A stretch of DNA of 46,635 nt from Neobacillus cucumis (GTDB taxonomy: Bacteria; Bacillota; Bacilli; Bacillales; Cytobacillaceae), in the NCBI RefSeq assembly GCF_016908975.1, contig NZ_JAFBEX010000033.1, forward strand, positions 1-46,635, written 5' to 3'. Position 1 is the first letter of the stretch. Every line of letters starts with the position of its first letter. The notes beneath the pieces were generated by a model, which worked only from the letters and a program-made list of their open reading frames with translations, was not told the origin of the DNA and did not search any database. A program made the translations under genes and the position numbers. This document shows, in pieces, positions 24,619 to 32,456 of the stretch.

Positions 24619-25668
24619 TTAATTAGATGAGGAAATTTTATAAGGTGATTGAACGGTTATCAATTCCCCTGTTTCAAACGACTCCTTACAAGCATAACCA
24701 AGAGCTGTTGATAATACTCCATCTTCAACCGTAACATTCGGCTGTCTCTTTTCTCTGACACAGGAAATAAACTCTTCGACCTCACTTAAATAGGCTTGTT
24801 CGAATCTCTCTAAAAATCCATCCGAGCATTCCTTTACAGCTCCGGATTCATCAAATACCGTGACCATATTTTTTTCAGGAATGGTTCCAATTCTTAATGT
24901 ACCTTTTGTACCAATGATTTCTGTTTCAATATGATATCCATGTGCACAGTTACGTCCGGCAATAAAAACGCCCATTTTATTTTTTTCAAATTTCACTAAG
25001 GCAGTCCCTGTTTCTGCATCGTTCAAATCCGCTATTTCAGGATACCCATAGGCGCCGCCAATTGCCCAAACTTGTTTAGCTTCAACATTTAAGAACCATC
25101 TGGCAAGATCCAAATCATGAATAGCCATATCTAAAAACAAACCGCCACTGTAATTATTTTTTGCAAATTGCATAAATCCATGTATTGCCTTTGCTGGATC
25201 AAAACCATAACAGCGAATTAAGTATGGGTCACCAATCTTGCCTTCCTCTATTTTCTTTTTCGCATATGCATAGGACTTGTCATATCTTCTCATAAAACCC
25301 AGCATGAATACTTGGTCTTTATGCTTGTTCACGACTTCTTGAACACGCAAAGCTTCCTCCATATATAATCCAAGCGGTTTTTCACTGAATACATGAAAAC
25401 CCGCTTGGATTGCTTTCTCGATTTGCTCGCAATGAAACCCTGACGGAGAAGCAATAAAGATTGCGTCCAGTTCTTTATTTTTTAGCATTTCATCATAACT
25501 GGTATAAGCGTATGGTATATCCCATTCCTTTTGGACTTGTTCAACTTCTTCTGGAATCACACTGCAAACAGCTGATAATTCGCAATTTGGAATACGAAAC
25601 GCTAAATTCTCTGCATGTTGTTTCCCTAATCTCCCTAATCCTACCATCCCTACCCTAACCTTTTCCAT
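24619..25668 (-). CDS. Gfo/Idh/MocA oxidoreductase, inositol dehydrogenase-like (IolX/IolG type)
   Basis: 349 residues from the second of two adjacent ATGs, chosen for spacing to GGCGGGG. It has VGMVGLGRLGKQHAENL, FSEKPLGLYMEEA with the catalytic Lys, LGFMRRYDKSYAYA and the D-x-x-x-H pair in LFLDMAIHDLDLARW. MRRYD and this active site place it with inositol dehydrogenases; scyllo-inositol dehydrogenase is a reasonable guess. It has its own terminator, several GTAAACGTTAACC boxes upstream, and a divergent AraC gene, so it seems separately regulated. Confidence 0.82.
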   Translation of the reverse strand: MEKVRVGMVGLGRLGKQHAENLAFRIPNCELSAVCSVIPEEVEQVQKEWDIPYAYTSYDEMLKNKELDAIFIASPSGFHCEQIEKAIQAGFHVFSEKPLGLYMEEALRVQEVVNKHKDQVFMLGFMRRYDKSYAYAKKKIEEGKIGDPYLIRCYGFDPAKAIHGFMQFAKNNYSGGLFLDMAIHDLDLARWFLNVEAKQVWAIGGAYGYPEIADLNDAETGTALVKFEKNKMGVFIAGRNCAHGYHIETEIIGTKGTLRIGTIPEKNMVTVFDESGAVKECSDGFLERFEQAYLSEVEEFISCVREKRQPNVTVEDGVLSTALGYACKESFETGELITVQSPYKISSSN

Positions 25669-25702
25669 CATAAATCCCCGCCTTTTTTTGAGTTTTCATT
25701 AA

Positions 25703-25715
25703 GTAAAACGTTTTC
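25703..25715. promoter_or_regulatory. Operator-like box A (GTAAAACGTTTTC)
   Basis: Palindromic box centred on ACGT, 34 bp upstream of the start of the dehydrogenase at 24619, related to the two boxes further upstream. It is also compatible with a CcpA cre core. Confidence 0.5.
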
Positions 25716-25802
25716 TTTTTTTCTTAAATATTAGGAATCTATTAAACCAATAAAGCAAAAAAATAATGTAGATTATACCTGAAAAAAATTAAGATATTTT
25801 TA

Positions 25803-25817
25803 GGTAAACGTTAACCC
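25803..25817. promoter_or_regulatory. Operator-like box B (GGTAAACGTTAACCC)
   Basis: Near-palindrome with LacI-family character, almost identical to the box at 25961. It is 25 bp beyond a TATAAT at 25772-25777 (minus strand). Confidence 0.65.
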
Positions 25818-25960
25818 TATTTTTTACGATTATATTATCCTTTAATACTCAAGTCAACATTTTATTTAATAAAAAGAGAAAGAAGAAACTCCTGATTATA
25901 AGAGACTTTTTTAAACAAAATTTCCTACAGACAAAATTCTCATTATTTCATAGGAACAAA

Positions 25961-25973
25961 GTAAACGTTAACC
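25961..25973. promoter_or_regulatory. Operator-like box C (GTAAACGTTAACC)
   Basis: Repeats the core of box B 158 bp away within the 530-bp gap between the divergent dehydrogenase and AraC genes. Spaced copies suggest looping by a LacI-family tetramer. The rest of the gap is AT-rich without other signals. Confidence 0.65.
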
Positions 25974-26201
25974 TTATATTCAAAGAATATATTCTAATCT
26001 GGTCTTTAATATTTGAATGGCCTTTTCTTATGACTTAACGATTGGTTCCTACTGAACTCCTTTATACATTACACTCTTATCACATTTACTATTATTTATT
26101 GCTTTATACTTTTTCTTCTTATTATAATAAAAATACATATAAATCAGGCGATATTACTAAACACTTAATAATATTGCTTTTATTAATTAAAGGAGAGCCC
26201 T

Positions 26202-27038
26202 ATGAAAATCATTGAAAAAGGTGTATTGCAAAAATCCGAGATTTTTTTCCATATTCCTAGTGAATTTGCCAAAAAGGCGCTTTACTGTTTGCATGATTCT
26301 GGCCTATTCTACTGTGATGATAAATATATCGTGGAAAGAAATATGTACAACAACTTTCTCATCATGTTGATTAGGAAGGGAACCATGACCATTAAATATA
26401 GAGATCAGGAATTTCAAGTTAGAAAAAATACACTAGTATTTCTTAATTGCCATGAACCGCATTCGTACTTGGCAAATGAAGATGTATTCTTTGAATGGTT
26501 TCATTTTTCAGGCATTGCGTGTCAACCTTATTTTGATTTTCTTTTTGAGAAAAGTGGATGCATTTTTTCAATCGAGAATAATATTGTCATTCCAGAATGC
26601 ATGGATCAAATTCTCCATATGGCCGAAAAGGGGAATATCAATGAACATTTTGTTTCGATGAGCATCCATAAAATAATGTATGAGTTAAATGAGGTTTCCA
26701 ATGAATCAACTGATATTCAAGAAAAAATTATCCTCCAAGCGATTGCCTATATTGAAAACCATTTTCATACGGAGATCAATCTAACGGAGCTAGCTCAATA
26801 CGTCAATTTAACAGCATTTCATTTTTCTCGTGTATTTAAAAAATATACTGGATACTCACCATATGAATACGTCCTTAACTTTCGCATAAACCATGCGAAA
26901 CAATTGCTTCAGAACACGAATCTATCAATCAAGAAGATCTCACTTACATCAGGATTTAATAGTGATACACACTTTATCACAACCTTTAAAAAGCATACAA
27001 ACCTAACACCAAAACAGTTTAGGGAAATACAATTCTAG
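26202..27038 (+). CDS. AraC family transcriptional regulator (divergent)
   Basis: 278 residues, ATG after AAAGGAG. The N-terminal half is an AraC-type cupin sensor (MTIKYRDQEFQVRKNTLVFL, CHEPHSYLANEDVFFEWFHF) and the C-terminal half has two HTH motifs (INLTELAQYVNLTAFHFSRVFKKYTG, LSIKKISLTSGFNSDTHFITTFKKH). It differs clearly from the pair at 3110 and 13683. It is divergent from the dehydrogenase at 24619 and convergent with the porter at 27117, and probably activates one or both when its polyol or sugar ligand is present. Confidence 0.88.
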   Translation: MKIIEKGVLQKSEIFFHIPSEFAKKALYCLHDSGLFYCDDKYIVERNMYNNFLIMLIRKGTMTIKYRDQEFQVRKNTLVFLNCHEPHSYLANEDVFFEWFHFSGIACQPYFDFLFEKSGCIFSIENNIVIPECMDQILHMAEKGNINEHFVSMSIHKIMYELNEVSNESTDIQEKIILQAIAYIENHFHTEINLTELAQYVNLTAFHFSRVFKKYTGYSPYEYVLNFRINHAKQLLQNTNLSIKKISLTSGFNSDTHFITTFKKHTNLTPKQFREIQF

Positions 27039-27059
27039 GAACCAACCCGCCTAGACGCC

Positions 27060-27100
27060 AATAAAAAAATCACTTCAAATTTTGAAGTGATTTTTTTATT
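27060..27100. terminator. Bidirectional intrinsic terminator
   Basis: Perfect 17-bp stem AATAAAAAAATCACTTC / GAAGTGATTTTTTTATT around a 7-nt loop, between the convergent AraC and porter genes. Confidence 0.92.
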
Positions 27101-27116
27101 GAGCCGATATTTCTTC

Positions 27117-28535
27117 CTATGAAGCCTTAAAATTATCTTCTATTTGTTCTAATGACAGCCCTTTTGTTTCAGGTAAGTACTTTGCTATAAAAATGACTCC
27201 CAAAACACCAAATACTGCGAATATGAAAAAGGTTCCTGATAGGCCAATTCCATTTAAAAGAACAGGGAAGAACATACCTACTAAAAAATTGCATAGCCAT
27301 AAAAACAATACGGCTATTCCCATCCCCATACCACGTAAACGGGCAGGGAAAATTTCTGATAATGTCAGCCATGTCATCGGACCAATAGCACCTTGAAAGA
27401 AGGCTAAATATAGCACGGTCATTGATAATACTACATATGGCAACATTGGCGAACCAGCAAGGGTTAAAGTTGCAATCCCAATAGCTATCAGCGCAATAGT
27501 TGCCCCTATTAAGCCGGTAAGAAACATGGTCCGTCTATTCACTTTGTGCATGATGGACATTCCAACAATAACGGCAATCACAGAAATTAAGCCATTTGCT
27601 ACGTTCCCAATTAAAGCTGTTTTGGTTCCAAAACCAGAGTTTTGTAGTATTTGTGTACCGTAGTACATGATCGAGTTGATCCCTACTAATTGCGATATAG
27701 CTCCAATCCCCATACCCAGAATGACAATCCGTCGAACCCAAGGTATCCCCAAATCTTTGAATGTTACTCTCTTTGCTTTTTTCTGTTCTAATAGATGGGC
27801 TTTAATGTCATCTAATTCTAGTTCAGCGACATTCTCTTGACGAATCTGTTTAAGTATTCTTAGTGCATCGCCAGTTCTACCTTTAGAGGCTAACCAACGA
27901 GGACTTTCAGGTAAAATCACGACTCCAATCCAAAGGGCAATAGCTGGTAATGTAGCAACCACTAACATGTAACGCCATACATGCCCTCCATCTCCAAAAA
28001 CATTGCCAATGACAGCATTAAATACGTACGCAAGAAACTGTCCCGTCACAATCATTAATTCATTTTGCGTCACTAACCTGCCACGGCGTGCTGAAGGTGA
28101 CATTTCGGCGAGATAGGATGGAACGACTACAGAAGCGCCGCCGACAGCAAGTCCTAATAGAAAACGGAAAATAACCATTACCGTCGTATTGGGGGCGATG
28201 ACGCAGCCTAATGCAGAAAACAAGAATAAAATAGCAAGATACATGATGGCCTTGCGGCGTCCCTTATTGTCTGATAATCGTCCACCAAATAATGAACCAA
28301 AAGCAGCGCCTAATACTAAAGAACTTGCGACTACACCCTCAGTAAAAGGCGTTAAGTTTAATTGATCAGGTTTCGCCATAAAGGGAAGTGCACCATTTAT
28401 AACTCCTGTATCATAGCCAAATAAGAGTCCCCCAAAAGTTGATACAATGGTGACTAACTTCAAAAACTTTTCTGGGTCCTTTTTCTTTGCGTGTTCCAGT
28501 TGAGCTGATTGATCAGTAACTCTGATACTTTCCAT
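27117..28535 (-). CDS. MFS sugar-porter, IolT-like (third copy)
   Basis: 472 residues, ATG after AAAGGGG. It has the sugar-porter signatures GYDTGVINGALPFMAKPDQ, GGRLSDNKGRRKA, PESPRWLASKGR, SQLVGINSIMYYG and PETKGLSLEQIE, and twelve predicted helices. It is closest to the porter at 9540, with which it shares nearly all of these segments. It lies downstream of the TIM-barrel/dehydrogenase pair at 28777-30822, separated by a hairpin and a good cre box, so it is probably transcribed on its own under CcpA control. It likely imports a polyol or sugar for the dehydrogenases around it. Confidence 0.87.
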   Translation of the reverse strand: MESIRVTDQSAQLEHAKKKDPEKFLKLVTIVSTFGGLLFGYDTGVINGALPFMAKPDQLNLTPFTEGVVASSLVLGAAFGSLFGGRLSDNKGRRKAIMYLAILFLFSALGCVIAPNTTVMVIFRFLLGLAVGGASVVVPSYLAEMSPSARRGRLVTQNELMIVTGQFLAYVFNAVIGNVFGDGGHVWRYMLVVATLPAIALWIGVVILPESPRWLASKGRTGDALRILKQIRQENVAELELDDIKAHLLEQKKAKRVTFKDLGIPWVRRIVILGMGIGAISQLVGINSIMYYGTQILQNSGFGTKTALIGNVANGLISVIAVIVGMSIMHKVNRRTMFLTGLIGATIALIAIGIATLTLAGSPMLPYVVLSMTVLYLAFFQGAIGPMTWLTLSEIFPARLRGMGMGIAVLFLWLCNFLVGMFFPVLLNGIGLSGTFFIFAVFGVLGVIFIAKYLPETKGLSLEQIEDNFKAS

Positions 28536-28648
28536 GTTAATATCCCCTTTGCATTAGTTTACATGTTAGTTCAGTTACCTTATGTCTTTAGCAATATTTC
28601 AGTCTAGCAATTCTGATCTTAAGAGGTCCAATCACATTCAAGCACTAT

Positions 28649-28662
28649 TGTAATCGCTTACT
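28649..28662. promoter_or_regulatory. CcpA cre box upstream of the third porter
   Basis: TGTAATCGCTTACT matches 13 of 14 positions of TGWAANCGNTNWCA. It is 114 bp upstream of the ATG at 28535. Confidence 0.6.
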
Positions 28663-28748
28663 AAGCATCATAAAAAATAAACTATTTTAGTATTATATTA
28701 GGTTTTTCATGATTTGAAAATAGCATTACACTATCATTTTAGAAGCAC

Positions 28749-28771
28749 GAGAGCCTGTCGACCAGGCTCTC
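28749..28771 (-). terminator. Hairpin after the TIM-barrel gene at 28777
   Basis: GAGAGCCTG / CAGGCTCTC 9-bp perfect stem with a 5-nt loop, 6 bp past the stop codon. The T-run is short. Confidence 0.65.
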
Positions 28772-28776
28772 CAAGC

Positions 28777-29658
28777 TTAGCTCATCCCAATTGTTGTTAA
28801 GTATTTTCTGGTTCTTGCTGCGATTGGAAAGGGTTTTTCAAAAGGCGCAGGATACATATCCTGTTCAACGATTGCCCAACCGGTAAAGTTAATATCCTCT
28901 AATACTTGCACGAAAGCTTTCATATCGACAACACCAAGTTCTGGCTCACACATGATATCCTCACTCACTGCTTTTGCGAAAGACCAACCTTGTACTTGCA
29001 TTTTTTCTCTTACTTTTAGATCACAGCTTTTCAAGTGAAGATAAGGAATACGCTTGTAATGTTTTTTCATAAACGCAACCGGATCGCCATCAGCGTACGC
29101 ATGATGACCTGTATCCAAACAGAGATTAATATCCGTGTCATTCAAGAGTCTTTCAATTTGCTCTTCCGTTTCCACATGGCTTTGGGCATGAGGGTGAAAG
29201 ACTACTTCCAAACCGTAATTTACTTTCGCATGGTCTCGGATTTTGATGATGTTGCTAATAAACTTGTCCCAGTCTGCACCGTTTAAAACTCGCGGTCTTA
29301 GTAATTCACCGGTAAAAAGATCGGTATAACAATCATCAATCAAGACAACATATTTGGCACTCTCAAATTTCAGTTGAAGACTAGACATCTCATCCAGCAA
29401 ACCAATCAGTTCCTCCGTTTTGCGATCGGATGTAAGATCTCCCACAAGGGTTGTGGCAGTCAATTCAAGATTTCTTTTTTCAAGTTCTTCTTTTAATCGA
29501 TCATATTTATTCGGGAGGTATCCCCAGGGTCCCAATTCAATCCCTGCATATCCGGCCTCTGCCATTTCATTCATACATCTTTCCCATGGTGTCTGTTTTT
29601 CATTTTCAGGAAACCATACTCCCCAGGAATCTGGTGCTGTTCCAATTTTGATATTCAT
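28777..29658 (-). CDS. IolE-related TIM-barrel protein (inosose dehydratase / sugar isomerase family)
   Basis: 293 residues, ATG after AAAGGAGG. The N terminus IGTAPDSWGVWFPENE is characteristic of an IolE-like branch. Metal-ligand segments are VVFHPHAQSHVET, LCLDTGHHAYADGDP, LHLKSCDLKV and AIVEQDM. It follows the 382-residue dehydrogenase with a gap of only 15 nt, so the two form an operon: oxidation, then dehydration or isomerisation of the keto product. It is distinct from IolE at 14927 and from the isomerase pair, so a different substrate is expected. Confidence 0.83.
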   Translation of the reverse strand: MNIKIGTAPDSWGVWFPENEKQTPWERCMNEMAEAGYAGIELGPWGYLPNKYDRLKEELEKRNLELTATTLVGDLTSDRKTEELIGLLDEMSSLQLKFESAKYVVLIDDCYTDLFTGELLRPRVLNGADWDKFISNIIKIRDHAKVNYGLEVVFHPHAQSHVETEEQIERLLNDTDINLCLDTGHHAYADGDPVAFMKKHYKRIPYLHLKSCDLKVREKMQVQGWSFAKAVSEDIMCEPELGVVDMKAFVQVLEDINFTGWAIVEQDMYPAPFEKPFPIAARTRKYLTTIGMS

Positions 29659-29673
29659 ATTCTCTCTCCTCCT

Positions 29674-30822
29674 TTAAATAACCTCTGCCACTTGCTTTTC
29701 TACTTCTACCCATTTTCTTTCTGCGGCAGATTCAAGAATAGCGCTTACAGTTCTATCAATTTTATAACCAAACTCAAAATCACACGCGTATGGTTTGCCT
29801 TCTGTAATAGCAGAAAGCAGTTCATGTGCCTCTAAAACTTTCATATCATTGTATCCGATTGCAATCCCGGATGCAGGATAGAAAGCATTATATCCTTTAT
29901 GGTCAGGTCCAAGAAATACATTTCTGAAACCTCGATCAGCACTACTGTCGGACGTAAAGTAGACATTCACTTCGTTCATTCTTTCTAGCGAATAGTAGAC
30001 TGAACCCTCAGTTCCTTGAATTTCAAATGAAAGATAGTTTTTGCGTCCTGTTGCCACACGACTTGCCCCAATTGTGCCAATTGCTCCATTTTTATATTCT
30101 GCAAGAATATTTATCAAGTCATCATTTTCTACTTCTGCAAGTTCCGATGAACCCGCTTGTTTTGGTCTTTTCGGAATAACGATCTTCGATAAAGCATTTA
30201 CACTTTTGATATCTCCAAGGATAAACTGAGAAACGCTGAGTAGGTGTGAGCCAAGATCGCCAAGTGCACCGCTGCCTGAATGTTTGTTAATGTGACGCCA
30301 TGTAATCGGCAATGTTGGATCTAGCAATCCATCCTGGTCGTAAGTTCCTGAGAATCTCATGATTTTGCCTAGTTTACCAGAAGAAACCAGTTCCTTAATA
30401 TAAGCGTTTGCAGGATTCATCACATTGTTGTAACCAACATAATTAACGACTCCCTTTTGCTTAGCAAGTTCGGCTAATTCTTTTGATTGCTCTGCTGTAA
30501 GGGTTAGTGGTTTCTCACAGTAAACGTGCTTTCCGTTTTCTAACGCTGCTTTTGCCACCTCATAATGGAAGGCATTTGGTGTAGCAATATCAACCACATC
30601 CACATTTTGATCCGTAACAACCTCTTGCCAGCTTTCCACCCATCTTGAATATCCAAGTTTCTCGCACGCAACTTTGGCTGCCTCAATACTTACATCTGCT
30701 ACCACTTCAAAAACGGGTTTCCCAGCGTCCGGTCCAAATAGCATTAAAGCATTTAAAAATGAATTAGTATGGGCCTTTCCCATCCATCCTGCACCAACAA
30801 GTCCTATTCTGATCTCTTTCAT
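29674..30822 (-). CDS. Gfo/Idh/MocA oxidoreductase (382 aa; levoglucosan dehydrogenase/IolU-like branch)
   Basis: 382 residues, ATG after GAGGGAG. It shows IGLVGAGWMGKAHTNSF, VVDIATPNAFHYEVAKAAL, YCEKPLTLTAEQSKELAELA, VGYNNVMNPANAYIKELV and the D-x-x-x-H pair LGDLGSHLLSV. The length and the GWMGKAH...WRH pattern recall levoglucosan dehydrogenase and B. subtilis IolU-like proteins, which oxidise C3 of anhydrosugars or glycosides, or act on scyllo-inosose. The substrate here is not determined. It is the first gene of a two-gene operon; the 296-bp gap upstream shows one short inverted repeat near 30904 and an AT-rich promoter region. Confidence 0.82.
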   Translation of the reverse strand: MKEIRIGLVGAGWMGKAHTNSFLNALMLFGPDAGKPVFEVVADVSIEAAKVACEKLGYSRWVESWQEVVTDQNVDVVDIATPNAFHYEVAKAALENGKHVYCEKPLTLTAEQSKELAELAKQKGVVNYVGYNNVMNPANAYIKELVSSGKLGKIMRFSGTYDQDGLLDPTLPITWRHINKHSGSGALGDLGSHLLSVSQFILGDIKSVNALSKIVIPKRPKQAGSSELAEVENDDLINILAEYKNGAIGTIGASRVATGRKNYLSFEIQGTEGSVYYSLERMNEVNVYFTSDSSADRGFRNVFLGPDHKGYNAFYPASGIAIGYNDMKVLEAHELLSAITEGKPYACDFEFGYKIDRTVSAILESAAERKWVEVEKQVAEVI

Positions 30823-31017
30823 CTGTTTCTCTCCCTCTTAAGTTACTATTATTTATTGCTTTCTACACTTTTGATTTTATTACAATAAACACTCAATTAC
30901 ATTAAGTGATATTGCTCACTTACTTAAACATCTTGCTCTTTGTAAGGGCGTTCAAAACTTTATTATGTTTTGAGCGGGAGATCAAATTAAAAAGTGAAAA
31001 AGTTCCCGTTTTTACTA

Positions 31018-31059
31018 GTTGCATCCTCTATGAGAAAAAATTTCAGAGATGCAACTTTT
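31018..31059 (+). terminator. Orphan plus-strand hairpin with T-tail upstream of the XRE gene
   Basis: GTTGCAT...CTCT pairs with AGAG-ATGCAAC (one bulged C) and is followed by TTTTG. It is about 60 bp upstream of the small XRE gene and has no plus-strand gene before it; it may be an attenuator in the XRE leader or the end of a small RNA. Confidence 0.45.
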
Positions 31060-31118
31060 GTATAAGCTATGAAATTATTGTCAATGCTTGAGCTATCAAT
31101 ACAAGGAGAGTGAAAGGA

Positions 31119-31346
31119 TTGAAGTGGTTTGGCATCGGGAAGGAAAGGTCAAAACTGGGGCGATATATTGATCAGCACGGCATTAGTCAAAAGGAGTTAG
31201 AGAGATCAGGAGTTAGTAGAGCTACCATCAGCCGTTTATGTTCACATGAAGACCATCAACCAACTATGAGTACAGCCAGAAAAATTATTAATTTTCTTAA
31301 AAAACTGGATCCGAATGTGGATTACAATGACTTTTTTGACATGTAG
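31119..31346 (+). CDS. Small XRE-type helix-turn-helix regulator
   Basis: 75 residues from the TTG at 31119, which has AAGGAG 10 nt before it; the GTG at 31110 overlaps that site. Almost the whole protein is one Cro/C1-type domain: KLGRYIDQHGISQKELERSGVSRATISRLC, with a further helix TMSTARKIINFLKKLDP. It carries no sensor domain and probably acts as a dimeric DNA-binding protein. It is followed after 14 nt by a 58-residue ORF, forming a two-gene unit. The targets are unknown. Confidence 0.78.
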   Translation: MKWFGIGKERSKLGRYIDQHGISQKELERSGVSRATISRLCSHEDHQPTMSTARKIINFLKKLDPNVDYNDFFDM

Positions 31347-31360
31347 GAGAGTGGTTATCG

Positions 31361-31537
31361 ATGAGCATTGATGAATTAAATAAAATTATTGCTGTTAAAA
31401 AGATGGATTTAGAAGAATGTGAACAAGAACTTAATAATCGTTACTACCCTTCTATCGTAAGAATGGCAATGATGAATTACATATCAGTCCTACAAGAACA
31501 ATTAGATCAATACAATAACGATCATATTAATTTGTAA
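31361..31537 (+). CDS. Small hypothetical protein (58 aa), partner of the XRE regulator
   Basis: ATG after GGAGAG at good spacing. The product is short, acidic and probably all-helical (MSIDELNKIIAVKKMDLEEC..., ending NNDHINL), with coiled-coil-like spacing in the first half. I do not recognise the family. Its position directly behind the XRE gene suggests co-expression and perhaps a binding partner of that regulator. Confidence 0.6.
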   Translation: MSIDELNKIIAVKKMDLEECEQELNNRYYPSIVRMAMMNYISVLQEQLDQYNNDHINL

Positions 31538-31572
31538 TTTTCCTAAAAATAGAAATTAGATGAGAATATTTT

Positions 31573-31831
31573 TTATAAAGACTGTGTTAAAGGGTATTGT
31601 TGATTTTGGAACGATGTTGATTGGAGCGGAAGGCGCTCGACTCCTCGAAAATGCTATCGCATTTTCTTCGTGCGTGGGCGGATTCGAGGAAGAATCTTCA
31701 AAGTCCTGCGGGAGTACGGGGCAGGGGAGACCCCACAGGCGCTTTCAGCGCCGAGGAGGCTCCCCGGCACGCCCGCGGAATGCGAGTGCCTGGAGCGGAA
31801 ATCAACATCCATGTTTAACACAGCCTTATAA
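31573..31831 (+). repeat. Interspersed inverted-repeat element, copy 1 (259 bp)
   Basis: The element is bounded by TTATAAAGACTGTGTTAAA and its near-complement TTTAACACAGCCTTATAA, with a second inner inverted pair TGTTGATTTT / GAAATCAACA. The centre is GC-rich (GGAGTACGGGGCAGGGGAGA, GAGGAGGCTCCCCGGCACG, CTGGAGCGGAAATCAACA), unlike its AT-rich surroundings. The same ends recur at 34312-36214 and, inverted, at 46288-46370. It has no credible ORF, so it looks like a non-autonomous MITE- or REP-like element of Bacillaceae. Confidence 0.85.
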
Positions 31832-31839
31832 AAGCAAAA

Positions 31840-31881
31840 AGAGCAGACGATCTTTTCCATTTGCAAACAATCGTCTACTCT
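31840..31881 (-). terminator. Intrinsic terminator of hxlB
   Basis: AGAGTAGACGAT / ATCGTCTGCTCT stem (minus strand; one G-U pair) followed by TTTTGCTTTT, 24 bp past the hxlB stop and touching the inverted-repeat element. Confidence 0.8.
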
Positions 31882-31904
31882 CTTTTATTGAATGATTTTT
31901 TTAA

Positions 31905-32456
31905 CTACTCTAAATTACTATGCAATTGAAACGCCTTGCTGTTATCCATATCATTTAATTTACCGAAAAGTAAGCATACCGCATCAAATACGATATGAGA
32001 ACATTGGTCAAATAAAGAACCAAGCGGCTGAATGGTTTGCCGTTCATGTTCCCTGCGGTATTTGGTCGCAGCGGGGACATGGAGAATTTCCGTTGCGGCT
32101 GCTCCTAATGGGGACTCAAGATTTGTTGTCACCGCAATCACAGCGCAGCCAAAGGATTTGGTTTTTTCAGCCGTCCACACCACACTCTTGGTTGTTCCTG
32201 ATCCTGAAATAGCGACTAACAAATCTCCCTCTGCGATAGATGGGGTAATGGTCTCTCCAACCACATAGACAGTTGCCCCTAAATGCATTAATCTCATCGC
32301 AAACGATTTTGCCATTAATCCGGAACGGCCCTCTCCGATTACAAAAATCCGCTTCGCTTTTTGCAATTGGCCTGCAATTTCTTGAAGCTGCTCTTCCGCC
32401 ACTTTACTAAGAACGGTATCAATTTCTTTTAAAATCGTTGATACTACTTTCATCAT
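31905..32456 (-). CDS. hxlB: 6-phospho-3-hexuloisomerase (PHI), SIS domain
   Basis: 183 residues with one SIS sugar-isomerase domain: FVIGEGRSGLMAKSFAMRLMHLG, VVGETITPSIAEGDLLVAISGSGTTKSVVWTAEKTKS, VTTNLESPLG. These are the hallmarks of PHI, which converts D-arabino-3-hexulose 6-phosphate to fructose 6-phosphate in the ribulose monophosphate pathway, in the cytoplasm. Its ATGATG start overlaps the hxlA stop by 4 nt, so it is translationally coupled. The expected partner gene is present directly upstream. Confidence 0.9.
   Translation of the reverse strand: MMKVVSTILKEIDTVLSKVAEEQLQEIAGQLQKAKRIFVIGEGRSGLMAKSFAMRLMHLGATVYVVGETITPSIAEGDLLVAISGSGTTKSVVWTAEKTKSFGCAVIAVTTNLESPLGAAATEILHVPAATKYRREHERQTIQPLGSLFDQCSHIVFDAVCLLFGKLNDMDNSKAFQLHSNLE

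Noticed and set aside
31560..31895. ORFs within the GC-rich inverted-repeat element
   Set aside because: They cover the non-coding element and the hxlB terminator, are not conserved in the other copies, and have no ribosome site.
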